Source: Chlorocebus sabaeus (Eukaryota > Chordata > Mammalia > Primates > Cercopithecidae). Taken from it: 64,000 nt of DNA. The translations under genes and the position numbers were made by a program. Below are positions 1 to 11,818 of this stretch, piece after piece (the stretch's first letter is position 1; the number at the start of each line of letters is the position of its first letter). The stretch is taken from NCBI RefSeq assembly GCF_047675955.1, contig NC_132926.1, positions 19,512,826-19,576,825 on the forward strand, read 5' to 3'. A model generated the notes under the pieces. It was not told the origin of the DNA. It worked only from the letters and a program-made list of their open reading frames with translations, and made no database searches.

Positions 1-237
1 TTTCAAATAATTTATTGATTTCTGCCTCAATTTTATTTTTTACCCAAAAGTCATTCAGGAGTACATTGTTTAATTTCCAAGTAATTGTATGATTTTGAAA
101 GATCTTCTTGGTATTGATTTCTATTTTTATTGTGCTGTGGTCCGAGAGTGTGGTTGGTGTGATTTGAGGTTTTTTGAATTTGTTAACAATTGCTTTATGG
201 CTGAGCATATATTCGATCTTAGAGCATGTGCCATGTG

Positions 238-242
238 CAGAT
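238..242. repeat. Left target-site duplication of the solo LTR (CAGAT)
   Basis: CAGAT here is repeated exactly at 743-747, immediately outside the TG...CA ends of the LTR. It marks retroviral-type integration. Confidence 0.8.
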
Positions 243-742
243 TGTGAGAAACACACTTACTCATCCAAACCCAAAGAATGGACTTAGAAGCACAAAGAAC
301 AGTGAAAGTGAGACTTTTTAATAACGGTCTTGCAAGATTGAGTGTCTGGTGGTGAGCAGGCACATCTGGGGCAGTCACAATAGGCACTTTATCTTCTAGC
401 ACTCGAGTCCCTCCCCTAGTTCTTCATTGTCAAGTACTATGGGGTTACAATCTTCCCAGACAAGTAAATGCTAAGGTATTTGTTTTACTATCGCCTATGT
501 TTTATTATTCCCCTTATAAGGTTATGCCCCATCCCCTTCCCCGCTTAAGTTTCAGTTTCCCAATTATGAAATTTTTCCCCTTTTATGGGCTGACCCATCC
601 TCTGCATTCTGTTTCTGTTCGCTTGTGACCGTTGTGACCTTCTAGGTGTATGAGCTGTGCAGTTTCTTACATTTGCAGGCTAGCTTCCAGTCCTTAGATT
701 TATTATGCCTTGAAAATAGACCATTTAAAATATTTTCTCACA
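243..742 (-). mobile_element. Solo LTR of an endogenous retrovirus inside the L1, 5-bp TSD
   Basis: The 500-bp block starts TGTGAGAA and ends TTCTCACA, a TG...CA end with short inverted repeats. It is flanked by CAGAT at 238-242 and 743-747. Removing it and one TSD restores continuous L1 ORF2 sequence (GTGCAGATGAGAAGAATG). The minus orientation is inferred from a variant polyadenylation signal (ATTAAA) near the distal end. I cannot assign the family; ERV1-like is a guess. No internal viral sequence remains. Confidence 0.82.
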
Positions 743-1384
743 CAGATGAGAAGAATGTATATTCTGTTCTTGTTCAGTGGACTATTCTGTAGGTGTCTGC
801 TAAGTTCATTTGGTCATGTGTCAACTTTAGGTCCCAAATATCTCTGTTAGTTTTCTGCCTTGTTGAACTATCTAACACTGTCAGCAGAGTGTGGAAGTCT
901 CTCATTATTATTGTGTGGTTATCTAAGTCTCTTTGTAGATCTCTAAGAACTTGTTTAATCAATCTGGATGCTCCAGTCTTGAGTGCATATATATTTGGAA
1001 TAGTTAAGTGTTCTCGTTGAATTGAAATCTTTATCATTGTGCAATGTCCTTCTTGTATTGTTTTATCATTGCTGGTTTAAAGTTTGTTCTGACTGAAATA
1101 AGAATAACAGCCTCTGCTCTCTTTTGTTTTCTATTTGCTGAATAGGTCTTTCTCTATCCATTTACTTTGAGCCTGTGGATGTCATTGCATGTAAGATGGC
1201 TCTCTGATGCGTACAGTTGGGTCTTGGTTCTTTATACAATTTGCCAGCTATGCCTTTTAAGTTGGGTATTTATCCCATTAACATTCAGGATTAAAATTGA
1301 TATATGAGGATTCGATACTGTCATCATGTTGTTAGCTAGTTTTTATGTAGATTTGATTATGTAGTTACTTTATGGTGTCAGTGG

Positions 1385-2230
1385 GCTATATACTTAAGTG
1401 TGTTTTGGTAGTGGCAAGTAATGGTCATTTGTTTTCATATTTATAAGCCCCTTAAGGACTTCTTATAATGTAGGTCTGCTAGTAATGAATTTCCTACCAT
1501 TTGCTAGTCTGAAAATGATTTTATTTCTCCTTTGTTTATGAAGCTTAGTTTGGCTGGACATGGAATTCTTGGTGGAAATTTCTTTTCTTTAAGGATGTCA
1601 AATATAGTCCCCAAATCTCTTCTGGCTTTTAAGGTTTCTGTGGAAACATCTGTTGTTAGGCTGATGAGGTTTTCTTTCTCTGTAAGTTATCCCTTCTCTC
1701 TAGCTGCCTTAAATATTTTTATTTTGTGTTGGTCTCAGATAATCTGATGGTTGTATGTCTGGGGGATATTCACCAAGGTACTGAATTTCCTGAATTTGCA
1801 TGTTGACTGTTCTAAAGAGGTTGGGGTAACTTTTGTGGACATCTTCTTCAAATAGGATTTTTGAGGTGCTTGCTCTTTCTCCCTGTCTTTCTGGAATACC
1901 AGTGAATCATAGGTTTGATTTCTTTATATAATCCCCATTTACTCTAAGGATTATTTCATTAAAAAATTTTTTTTCTTAATTTTGTGTGAGTTGATTCTAA
2001 GAACCAGTCTTCAAGCTCTGAGAATTTTTCTGCAGCTTGGTCTATTTTGCTGTTAATACTTCCCATTACATTATAACATTTTTGTTTGGTTCTTTCTTTA
2101 AAAGTTTTTTGGTTTTTCATCTCTTTTATCATTTTATTTAATTCTCTAGATTCCTTAGATTGGGTGTCAACACCTGAATCTTGATGATGTTTGTTGCCAT
2201 CTAGTTTCTGAATTTTACATCTGTCTTTTC
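1385..2230 (-). pseudogene. L1 ORF1 remnant (RNA-binding protein, decayed)
   Basis: The minus-strand sequence follows the order of the L1 ORF1 C-terminal half (RRM-like and C-terminal domains); for example the complement of 1535-1600 reads as the segment around the family's PAKLSFIS motif. ORF1 proteins are trimeric RNA chaperones that coat L1 RNA. No continuous frame remains, so this is a fossil. Its place between the 5' UTR and the ORF2 start agrees with L1 order. Confidence 0.7.
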
Positions 2231-3549
2231 AGCCATTTCAGTCTGCTTAAGAACCATTGCTGGGGAGCTAGTGCAATTGTCTGGAGGTAAGAAGAAACTT
2301 TGGCTTTTAGGGTTGCCAGATTTATTACACTAGTTTCTTCTTATCTATGCGGACTGATGTTCATTTAATGTTTGAAGTTGCTATCTTTTGCATGGGGCTT
2401 TTGGTTTTATATGATTTGATGCTCCTTAGGGTTTGACAGTGGTATAAGATGGGTTCAGTCAGTTTACTTTCTTTCTGGGTAATTTCAGGGGGCTAAGGCT
2501 CAGCTCAGGAATCCTGGGCTTCATGCTCTGACCCTGGGAGGCTGGGATGAGGCCCCCCCACAGCTTTTTTCTCTGACCCCTTAAGGTTAAGCACCTGCTA
2601 TGCCGGAGTGGCCAAGGTGTTCTCAGTCAACTGACAATGACACTCTGATGATGGGTGTTGGCAAAAACGCTTTAGTGGCAGGACACTGGGTGGTAGGGGT
2701 CCCCACGTATGCATGCTGCTAGCAGTGGGCACTGGTAAGTCCCATGTGCACATGTGGCTGAAGCAGTGAGGGGAGGCTGTGGGCAAGCACATACCAATGG
2801 GTTAGGGCTTTGGGTATGTGCTTGCTGACTGGGGCTTCCCTGCAGAAGTCCTCCAACTGTTAGGTGGGGTCTGCTGGCAAGAAAGCTAGGGTGGTGCCTG
2901 CTGGCAAGTGCCTCATCTTGGCTGCTGAAGTCACACTGCCAGTGGGTGTGGCCAGGCAGGGACCCCGGGATAGACTGGCAGATCAGGGGGTGCTCAGATC
3001 GGACTGGACCTGTGTCACGGGCAAGATAACCCTGCTCTATCCAGGTTCAGCAGACAACAAAGGCCAAGCCACCTAGCGCAGCATGGTGAGCACTAGGGGA
3101 CCGGCAGTCATGGCTGTGCTCCACTGCAGCTGTTCCCACACCACACTGTCTGGGCTTCATGCAGGCTGGAGTTTTGTTTCTGTCAACTCTCGAGGAAGAT
3201 CCCCCTGCCAACTCAAATCTCCTTTGGAGTGCTGGGGTCTCCTGCAGCTAGGATTCTGGAGGTCCATGGCGACAGTGAGCCATTCCACGCCTATTTCACT
3301 TACCTCTTCCCCAGGAGCTGCTTGTGGCCTGGAATGTGTCCTGGCGCTTTGCAAGCTCATTCAGAGTTCCCAGCTTCCTCCACTTTAAGCCTGGGGTCTG
3401 CATTCTTTCTCTGTCCATGTTCTATGCCTTCTTTTCAAAGATCTGTTCAAAGTCTGCTGGTCTACTTGATGGTTTGTTCTCTCTCGATGGAATAACTTCT
3501 TCCTGGCTGCATCTAGTTGGCCATCTTGGCTCCCTCTCTAGTTACAGGC

Positions 3550-4205
3550 TTAAATAAAATAAATTAATTTTCTTGAAGATCTGAAAACTAGAACCCTGAA
3601 ATCCATTGAGGCTGCACTCTCCCCAGTGGGCATAGAGGAGAATCTGTTCCTTGCCTCTTCCAGATTCTGGTGGCTGCTTCAACATTCTTAGGCTTGTGGT
3701 TATATCACTATAATCTTTGCCTACATCTTCATATAACCTTCTCTTCATGTCTGTTTAATATATTCTATTTTGGGGCCAGGTGCAGTGGCTCATGCCTGTA
3801 ATTCCAGCACTTTTGGAGGCCGAGGCGGACGGATCACTTGAGGTCAAGTGTTTGAGACCAGCGAGTGCCTGTAATCTTAGCTACTCAGGAGGCTGAGGCA
3901 GGAGAATCGCTTGAACCTGGGAGGCGGAGGCTGCAGTGAGCTGAGATTGTGCCATGCACTCCAGCCAACAGAGTGAGACTCTGTCTCAATGAATAAATAA
4001 ATAAAAACATCTTCTGTTTCAATTTTACAAGGACACTTATGATGGCATTCAGAGCCCCTCTGGAAAGTCCAGGCTAATTTTTTCATCTCAAAATTATTAA
4101 TTTAGTCAAATCTGCAAACACTTTTTCCCAGACAAGGTAACTTTTACAAATTCTAGGAATTAGAAATTGATGTCTTTGGGTGACCATTATTCAACCTACT
4201 ACACA
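3550..4205 (+). mobile_element. MLT1-type MaLR LTR, split by an Alu
   Basis: The pieces at 3550-3770 and 4008-4205 match the order of an MLT1 (ERVL-MaLR) LTR on the plus strand: the 'ccttgcctcttccag...tctggtggctgc' block, then 'acaaggacacttatgatggcatt', then the end 'ggtgaccattattcaacctacta'. The L1 at the left abuts it and has removed or replaced its beginning. The Alu at 3774-4007 lies in the middle. Strongly diverged. Confidence 0.72.
3774..4007 (+). mobile_element. Alu (AluS/J-like) with internal deletion
   Basis: It has a normal Alu start (GGCCAGGTGCAGTGGCTC) and ends in an A-rich AATAAATAAATA tail, but jumps from 'gagaccagc' of the left arm to 'gagtgcctgtaatc' of the right arm. About 70 bp including the middle A-rich linker is lost. 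Diverged, so probably AluS or older. Confidence 0.93.
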
Positions 4206-4440
4206 CATTAATTCACTTTATTCTGGCATTGAGTGTTGCCATAGAATAGTTTGAAGTAAATCAGTTTTTTCTTAGCACATTACTCAGTTTTCTTGCATAG
4301 GCATATATTAGATTCATTCCTTATTTTTGAAGTTTAGTAATGTTATTTCAATATATCACTAGAAGGTCATATCAATATACAGGTGGCTCTCTTAATCTAA
4401 ATATCAAATCATTTTTTCTTTATTTCAAGGATAATTTTAT

Positions 4441-4798
4441 TATATCCTGAATATTTCTGTTTCTTTCTTTTCTTTTGTTTTCTTTTCTCTTTTCTTTTTG
4501 GCAGAGTCTCACTCTGTCACCCAGGCTGTAGTGCAGTGATACGATCTCAGCTCACCACAATCTCTGCCTCCTGGGTTCAAGCAATACTCCTGCCTCAGCT
4601 TCCCGAGTAGCTGGGATTACAGGCATGCACCACCACACCAGCTACTTTTTGTATTTTTAGTAGAGACGGGGTTTCGCGGTGTTGGCCAGGCTGGTCTGGA
4701 ACTCCTGACCTCAGGGGATCTGCCCTCCTCAGCCTCCCAAAGTGCTCAGATTACAGGTATGAGTCACCACGCCCAGCCCATATATCCTGAATATTTCT
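4441..4798 (-). mobile_element. Full-length Alu, minus strand, with 18-bp TSD
   Basis: The Alu body (about 4499-4780) is preceded by a T/C-rich complement of the tail (4459-4498). The 18-bp TSD TATATCCTGAATATTTCT at 4441-4458 and 4781-4798 is perfect. Both arms and the internal A-rich linker are present. AluS-like by age. Confidence 0.96.
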
Positions 4799-4799
4799 T

Positions 4800-5910
4800 A
4801 TGTGCATTTTTGACTCTTCTTCAGATATACTTTACATATTCTCCATAATTGTTACTTTCTCTGCGCATTTTCATGCTTTCATCTTGTGACAGTTTGTTAT
4901 TGATTATTATTTATTCTTTAAGAAGACTACTTGCTAAAGATTAAAATGAAGAAGAAAGGCAAACTAGAGTAGTTTATAACTCTAACATAGGTCTGTTGCC
5001 TTGTAAAAATTCTCACAAAATCTGCTAATTTTATTATATTTCCCCTAAGCTTTTGTTGTTCACTTAAAATCTGTGAAGGATCCCTCGCCTACCTATATTC
5101 AGTCTCAGACAGTGGTTTCTATTTCTCTTTGATCCACTTTACTTCTTCTAGGAAACTTGGTTGTAGAGCAGGGTTTTCTAAAATTGTGCTATTCCTTTGT
5201 TTACCACTGGAATTTTTTGACCACATAAATATTGTATTTGTGATTACATATTTTTCTTTAGAGCAACTCACTTCTGTTATTTGAATTGTTTTATCTAAGG
5301 AGGAGATCTTGTATTAAAATGGTTGGTTCAATGCTAGGCTCACTTACCATAAGTAGTAACAGTAAAATGAAAGAGTGAAAAACACATTGCTTCTAAGGCT
5401 TACTATTTGTGAGAAGATGAGTTTGGCACACTGTAATGAATTGGCAAAGAAATACTATTATAAAACAAAGACCATCTTGGAACCTTCTCAGAAGGATTAA
5501 AAAGAATTGAGGGAAAACTCAGTGTGACCCAATTAGAACAGCTGCAATGTTTAACTGTTTTATGTATTGGATTTTCATGCAATGTTTGTTTGAAGATAAG
5601 TTTTTACTACTATAAAGATTTAGATTCACTGTTCTAGATTATATCTACAGCTCTGAAACATGAGAAGTGAAATAAAAGTATGCACAATTTCTCGATTTTC
5701 ACAGGAGATAGTCACTAGATGCTGTATCTTTCTTGTGATAATTTTAAAGAAAAACATGTAGTCATAATTTTAAAACATAAAGGTAACCATCAAATATTAT
5801 AATACATATAAACATACATGTACACATGCATATTTGACTTACTTATTAAAAGTCAAAGATTTTTAGTTAGAGTAAAAACTTCTATTTCCAATATATGTTA
5901 TACTAGTTAT
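4800..5910. other. AT-rich interval without recognised elements
   Basis: No gene, convincing repeat family or strong splice-bounded block seen. Probably very old decayed sequence. Confidence 0.5.
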
Positions 5911-6136
5911 CAAGCTTGTCTGCATGCAGCCCAAAATGGCTTTGAATGTGGCCTAACACAAATTAATAAACTTTCTTAAAACATTATGAGATTTTTTTGT
6001 GCTTTTTTTTCACCTTTTTTTTTTTTTTTTTTTAGCTCATCAGCAATCATTAGTGTTAGTGTATTTTATATGTAGCCCAAGACAATTCTTCTTCTTCCAC
6101 TGTGGCCCAGGGAAGCCAAAAGATTGGACACCCCTG
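5911..6136. mobile_element. MER1-type non-autonomous hAT-Charlie DNA transposon
   Basis: The block runs from CAAGCTTGTC to GACACCCCTG, the terminal sequences recalled for MER1 elements, with the family's poly-T/A middle (6000-6034). The flanks CTAGTTAT and CTATGTAT match at 6 of 8 positions, compatible with the 8-bp TSD of hAT elements. It encodes no protein and would have depended on a transposase in trans. Confidence 0.8.
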
Positions 6137-6239
6137 CTATGTATTATTATATACGCAAGATATATCTGAAACAAGATTACACAAAAGTGAAAATCAAAGA
6201 AATGGTCAAAAGAATACTGGGTAAACATAAATGAAAGAA

Positions 6240-6850
6240 AGCAAAGGCCATGCAATCTAGCAATCATGTTTCTAGCTATATATTTGTTTATTTTGAAAAC
6301 TGTGTCCACACAAAACCCTTGATGTAAATGTTTATAGCAGTTTTATTCATAATTACCCCAAACTAGAAGCAGCCAACTAACAGCAATACACTTTGCATGG
6401 AAATAAACACTGATGCATGGACATCAATACAATTGTATGGAAATAAACATTGATGGATGGACATCAATACAATGACATATTATTCAGCAATAAAAAGAAA
6501 CGAGCTATCAAGCCTCAAAATATCATGGATGAATCCCGAATGCATATTACTAAGTAAACGAAGCTAGTCTAAAAAGCTACACAGCGTCTGATTCCAATTA
6601 TATGATCATTCTGGAAAAGGCAAAATGACAGAGAACATTAAAAAAATTAGTAGCTGCCAAGAGTTTGTAAGGAGTTGGGCAGGGTTGAGAACTTAATGCA
6701 CAGCGACTTCTTAGGTTGATAAACCTGTGTATAGTACTGTAATGGTGAATACATGACACTATATGTTTGCCGAAACTTATAGAACTTTATATATAGCACA
6801 AAGAGTAAACTTTAATGTATGCAAATTTTTCCAATATCATTTGGTAGATC
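6240..6850 (+). mobile_element. L1M 3' end (ORF2 tail and 3' UTR), plus strand
   Basis: The order 'tttatagcagttttattcataatt... ccaacta... tattcagcaataaaaagaaacga... gatgaatcc' matches the C-terminal ORF2/3' UTR region of old L1M elements. Heavily mutated. It contains a 40-bp tandem duplication at 6395-6474. Immobile. Confidence 0.78.
6395..6474 (+). repeat. 40-bp tandem duplication inside the L1M fragment
   Basis: 6395-6434 and 6435-6474 are two copies of one 40-bp unit matching at 36 of 40 positions by eye. Consensus L1 has a single copy here, so the duplication arose after insertion. Confidence 0.85.
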
Positions 6851-7325
6851 AAAGGATTCCAGGGTAGAATGCAGAATATTAAAAAAAGCAAACTAACTGT
6901 ATTACAAATATATTAAACAACCTTGATGAAGACAGGCAGGTGTGAGGAAGATGATGATCTCAGTAAATTTAGAAATGAATGGAGTGCATAAGACAAAAGG
7001 CAAAAAATAAATAAATAAAAACCACACACAAAACCAAAAACACCCCCCAAAACCTAGCAGTACACAAATACTGTAGTGTGGATGATTATTTCCCATGGGA
7101 TTATAGGTGAATTATTTATTATCATTCTGTGATATATATGTATAGGAATTGAACAATTAAGTGAGTAAATGACAGATGGTGGGAGCTGTGTTTATTCCTG
7201 TTGGGGTGGGGATTTATAAATAAGCAAGAAGGCCAAAATGATCCCTAGGGTAATGATTTAGAGTTGGAGATATTAGTGTCAACTTATGTTTAGGTTAATA
7301 TAGATAATATTGATACAGATGGATA

Positions 7326-7365
7326 TATATGTGTGGTGTGTATGTGTGTGTGTGTTTGTGTGTGG
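7326..7365 (+). repeat. Impure (TG)n microsatellite
   Basis: An alternating GT tract interrupted by GG, TA and TTT. Simple repeat; no wider element recognised around it. Confidence 0.85.
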
Positions 7366-7632
7366 ACTAATAGACATGTAAACATATGGGTTAGTGACAA
7401 ATATCTATTTTCTTATTCTGTCAGCTAAGAAAGCCTAGAATTGAGGACACCCCAGTAGCAACAAGTACATGTAGGGTCCAGATGTTGCTTTCTAGTACCA
7501 ACTTCCAAAACAAAACAAAACAAAAATAAAAAAAAAACCAGAGTTCGTCAGAGAAATGCTTATTCTAGGGCTGTGGTGTGAAATGTACAAAATGAATCTG
7601 GAGTATCATGTAGTGCCAGAAAATAAAGTTCC

Positions 7633-7668
7633 TAATAATAATAATAATAATAATAATAATGATAATAG
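7633..7668 (+). repeat. (TAA)n microsatellite
   Basis: About ten trinucleotide units, the last ones interrupted (GATAATAGTAA). A candidate length polymorphism. Confidence 0.92.
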
Positions 7669-7669
7669 T

Positions 7670-9857
7670 AAGATATATTGAAAGGACACAGGAGCCAACT
7701 CAAAGAGCTCACAATGATCATCTTTGGAAAATACAGTCTTCAATAGAAAGATAGGTTATTGGAAATAAAATGAGTTAGTTAATGCATTTAGAAGTATGTG
7801 GATATAAGCATTAAGATTCAATTGTGGTATTTTTATTTTTGAGAATATATCAAGGAGTCTTCAAAAGTTTCTAAAAGGGAGGTGTCATTTCAAGTGCAAT
7901 TATCTTGGCCAGGTATGCTGGCTGAGAGAACCCAACCCTCTTTGTTCTAGGGATGGACTTGAAGAAAAATATATTGAGTTGCAAGAAAACTGATACGAGA
8001 CTATAGAACTATACTAACCTTTTATTCTTTCACCTGTATAAGTAAAAGGAGATAATGCTGAATATATATTAAGCAGAGTTAAAGTTGACAAAAAATGTGT
8101 TCTCTTGGTTGCCTTATGATAGAGCTTCCACTATATTATATTAATATAATATTGTAATTTTAAAGGCCACCTATAACTGAATGCCTAGAAATTAGAGGTA
8201 GAGAAAGATGTGATCCAGTTAGCTTTACCTTTGGAATATGTCCAAGGAGGTGTTTGGGAGGAATTTGACTCATGGATAAAGGATGAGAAAAATAATTTGA
8301 GTTTAATTTGGGTATATGTTCACTAGTATGTCTGAGAAATTATAGATGCACTGTTTGTCACACAGTTTATTCTTAAACATGCCAAAAATCAAATAGTTTC
8401 ACACTGACGTTATCTTCCATACATTAACCACCTATGTCCCTGCCTAGAGATGAGAAGCACTTAGAAATATCAGTATTTCTTCTTCTCAACGTAGTAGTTA
8501 GTAATTGTAGCAATTTTAACATATGTAGCAAACTATTACTTATTTAACTTTGCCTACTCTTAAGATTGACTTGAGTGAGAAGCAGAGAGAATTGTTAACA
8601 AGTCAGGAATGTCTTCTGTTGTAATAGGGATATAAATGAAATTAGATTTACATAATCTGCAAAAATAGTATATGTTACCAACCTAAAATCCTAGAGGTTG
8701 AAAGACTTCTAGTATTAGTTGTCTTTGTGACTTATTGCTACCATCATCCATCCAATTCTACTTACCTCTCTGCTTTGCTGAACTACTGTAGTATCAGTTT
8801 TGCACAAGTTGGCTTTCCTTAGGATTCCAAGATGGCTGCCCGTGAATTAAGACAAAGTACTTTTTAACTGACAAACAGCATAAGAAAGAAAAAGAAACAT
8901 CTCATTCAAGCATGCAATAAGATTATCCCTTCTGGCGAAACAAGCAATCCGTTTTGAATATAAGGAGACGTATTCTCCTAGGCATTGGTGTAGACAGAAA
9001 ATAAAAACAAAGATTTAAAAATTTTGAAGTGTGAACTCCATAGGCTGTATGTAATATATAAATATAAAATGTTGTATGTTGCAGAGGATATACAGATTTT
9101 AAAATGAATGTTGATTATTTATATTCTAGGTTATTAAAACTAATATCTTAAATTTCTAAAAGCAGATACTGTACAGTTTACACTTACCATTCTTAACACC
9201 ATACACTAAAAAAATTTTTTAAATGTTTAACCAGAAAACCCTTATACATTTGAAATTTAAAGGAAATCCTAAACCCTCAGGAAAAATAGAAATCAAGAAG
9301 AAACTGTATACTCTTTGGTAGATAATGACAAAGAAACCATTGAAGATTAAAAATTTTATGCCATGCTGCAAAAGATGTATCACATTAGTTTATTGTCTTG
9401 TTGATTTTTACTGTTAAGCAATAAAAAGAAAATAAGAATTGAATTTTAGAAATTAGCCAAAGCACTATGAAAGATATTAGTTAATGTAACAGGACAAATT
9501 CTTAAAATAGAAAACAGAAAGCAATAAAAAGAATACCCTAACTCCAAATAAAGGATAAAAGTAGAAACTCCACATATATAATTCAACATTAAAAATATAA
9601 CTACTGATCCAGAAAACAACAAAAATGTATAAGGATATTACGTACAAGTTATACCTAATAAGTGTTTCAAAAATTCTTGAAACTAATGATTTTCTAGCAA
9701 AATATATATTATAAAACGTAATTCAAGGTGGTGCAGAAAACTAGAACAGTTCCATAATTATGTACAAAATTGTGAAAAAATGTTCACAAAAATATGTTCT
9801 CCACAACGTCATTAGTAACCTTTACATAGCTAAATTTACTGGTGACAGCTTCTAGAA
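7670..9857. other. AT-rich interval without recognised elements
   Basis: I see no gene or clear repeat family. A 20-bp AT-only perfect palindrome lies at about 8133-8152. Otherwise nothing stands out. Confidence 0.5.
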
Positions 9858-10146
9858 CAGTATTGTCCAACAGAAATATAAGCAAACTGTGTATATAAAC
9901 AAAACTTTCATTATAGCTATGTTAAAAAAGTGAAATTAATTTGAATGTTTTATTTAAACAACTGTATCCCAAATTTTATCATTTTGACATTTAATCTATA
10001 CAAAATTATGAATGAGATATTTTACATTCTTTTTTCATATTAAATTACTGATATCTCTACTTGATACAGCACATCTCAGTTTGGACTAGCCATATTTAAG
10101 TTCTAACCTCAAGTGCTAGTGGCTAGTGGTTTAACATTTAAATGGC
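9858..10146. mobile_element. Non-autonomous hAT-Charlie (MER) fragment
   Basis: It begins CAGTATTGTCCAACAGAAATATAA and ends near GTGCTAGTGGCTAGTGG, with 'gaaattaattt...ttttatttaa' and 'gagatattttacattctttttt' between. This layout is recalled for short hAT-Charlie elements with ACTAGCCACAT-type ends. Subfamily not assigned; ends partly eroded. Confidence 0.68.
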
Positions 10147-10270
10147 ATTGCTTTTACTTCAAGGGAATGTGGTCAGACACTGTAGAAGTCAAGATGTTTC
10201 ACTCTTCATTAAGCAGCCTTGGTAAGCATGGTTTTTACTTGGCTTTTAGTCATAAATACGTTCATAGCAT

Positions 10271-10271
<1 letters not shown>

Positions 10272-10301
<30 letters not shown>
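10272..10301 (+). repeat. (AC)15 microsatellite
   Basis: An uninterrupted AC run of about 30 bp, followed 30 bp on by a T15 run at 10332-10346. Likely length-polymorphic. Confidence 0.97.
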
Positions 10302-10303
<2 letters not shown>

Positions 10304-10438
10304 CTACAAATGTGGAGACCAAAGAATTTGCTTTTTTTTTTTTTTTGAAAATTGGATGTTTTGCATAATTTGATGATGATTTTAAGAAAACTTTTAACAA
10401 TCAAGGTGATGTATGTTTTTGAGTTTCTTTTCATTATC

Positions 10439-10473
<35 letters not shown>

Positions 10474-10479
10474 AGAGAG
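10439..10479 (+). repeat. (AG)n microsatellite with GAGC variants
   Basis: A pure AG run, then GAGCGAGCGAGCAGAG. A purine-only tract on the plus strand. Confidence 0.95.
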
Positions 10480-11029
10480 TCCTGTTTTCCAATGTTCATT
10501 TTGATTCTAAGAGTTATGCAACTCTAGGAAAGCGTATTTTTTAAGGTTTAGTTCAGAAATTTAAAAAAGCATGCCGTGTACAATTTGGGCAAGACCAGAT
10601 TTCTAAGATTCTATTGTTCTTGTGCCAGTTGGGTAACATAGAAGTTATTGGTAAAAGTAATTTTGTTGAATAACACAATAATAGTATTGAGTTCTACCTA
10701 AAGGCCAAAAGCTCTGCTCTTTCTTTGTTAGAAAATGAAAAAAATTCAAAAGTGTGAAAGACGTACTAACATTAAACTGAAAATTTCTTCTTGAATAATC
10801 AGAAAATATGAAAGAGAAAGAAAAAGGAAGTATAATCCTCATATTTAATTTTTAATGTTAATCTCTTTGTACCACCTATAATTATTCATAAGACTCCTTA
10901 AAATTTTTTTCCCTGTATATTAGTATTCTTATAATAATAGTTGATTTGTTTGTGAACTTGTCTACTTTTTCTTGCTTTGTATCTTTACTCTTTATTTTAA
11001 TCTAGGTCTTTCAGCTTATATTTAAATTT

Positions 11030-11215
11030 AAATTTGGGTCTTTCAATTTTATTTCTGACATGTTTCCCTTTCTGTACTGTCATTACTTTTTCCCTCCTCT
11101 ATCTCTTCTTTTTAACATTTTCTTTTTGTCTCTTTACCCTTCTCTCCTTCTGTGCCTCCATCTTTTTCCCTCCCTCCCTCTCTTTTTCTTTCTCTTCATA
11201 TTATTATTCTGTAAT
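11030..11215 (+). repeat. Polypyrimidine-rich low-complexity tract
   Basis: Roughly 180 bp dominated by C and T on the plus strand, with runs such as TTTCCCTCCCTCCCTCTC. Two overlapping open frames here result from the missing purines and have no coding character. Confidence 0.8.
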
Positions 11216-11700
11216 TTATTCCAGCAATTACAGATTATCAATAACGCTAGAGCAAAATCTAACAACTGGAGTGCATACAACTTGGTATGGAACAAATAGG
11301 TAACAAACGTGCCGGTGTGATGCCAGGGGTGGTCAGTGGTCGGAGTGTGGGGTAGCTGAAATTACTCTTAGCCATTTGCCTCAGTGTGCTGAGTAAAATT
11401 ATTATTTTTAAATCATGTCATAACATGAAGTGTTTCATAAACATTTCCTAAGACCATCCCAGTTAAATTAAAATTAATTGTTTCAAAAAATCAGAATAAA
11501 CCAGCTTTGCTTGGTGTGCTTTCTAAAGGTTAGACTATAATTTTTCAGTAAATAGATGTGGAAGACAAATGGTAATACTAGTTAGAGACAAATGCACACA
11601 TAAGTAATTTCCCATTTTCAAAGTCTATGGACTACTCTCTACAATATGGCAATTTAGATGATTTCCTGAATCTTTTAAAATTGAAAACTCACCTTTAAGA

Positions 11701-11818
11701 TTTGACAACCTTTTAGTTGTCAAAGTGCAACTAGAAATGGAAATGCAAGTAAAACCACCACCCACATGTTAATGATGTCACCGGGGTACTGAAGCTTACC
11801 CCGTGGGAAGTGTCATCA
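11701..11818. other. Two neighbouring hairpin-forming inverted repeats
   Basis: TTTGACAAC (11701-11709) pairs perfectly with GTTGTCAAA (11716-11724) across a 6-nt loop. CGGGGTA (11782-11788) pairs with TACCCCG (11797-11803) across 8 nt, and TGATGTCAC / GTGTCATCA extend this stem beyond a bulge. I recognise neither as a known element; they could be ends of a decayed DNA transposon or a structured non-coding element. Confidence 0.55.

Larger units (their letters stand above)
1..1324 (-). pseudogene. L1 ORF2 5' remnant (endonuclease domain), decayed and interrupted
   Basis: ORF2 would start at the complement of 1322-1324, which reads MTVSNPH, close to the family start MTGSNSH. A surviving frame at 774-1037 covers the APE-like endonuclease core. 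The block corresponding to the catalytic GDFN motif reads RDFH: the aspartate survives but the following asparagine is histidine and the glycine is arginine. The solo LTR at 243-742 interrupts the reading. It cannot nick DNA as it stands. Confidence 0.8.
1..3537 (-). mobile_element. Old L1 (LINE-1), minus strand, 5' part with full 5' UTR
   Basis: Read on the minus strand this is an L1 from its 5' end, where a GAGCCAAGATGGCCAACTAG-type start lies at about 3520-3537, through a GC-richer 5' UTR (about 2250-3537), an ORF1 remnant and the start of ORF2. The window edge cuts it, so the 3' half is not seen. Stops and frameshifts break every reading frame. The 5' start resembles L1PB/late L1M rather than young L1PA elements (family knowledge). 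A solo LTR at 243-742 splits the ORF2 part. The element is immobile. Confidence 0.88.

Noticed and set aside
3083..3495. Overlapping GC-rich open frames of 67-101 aa
   Set aside because: They lie in the GC-richer L1 5' UTR on the opposite strand; no domain or gene structure.
10209..10434. Frames containing long Val-Cys or Thr-His runs
   Set aside because: They are translations of the (AC)n/(GT)n microsatellite.
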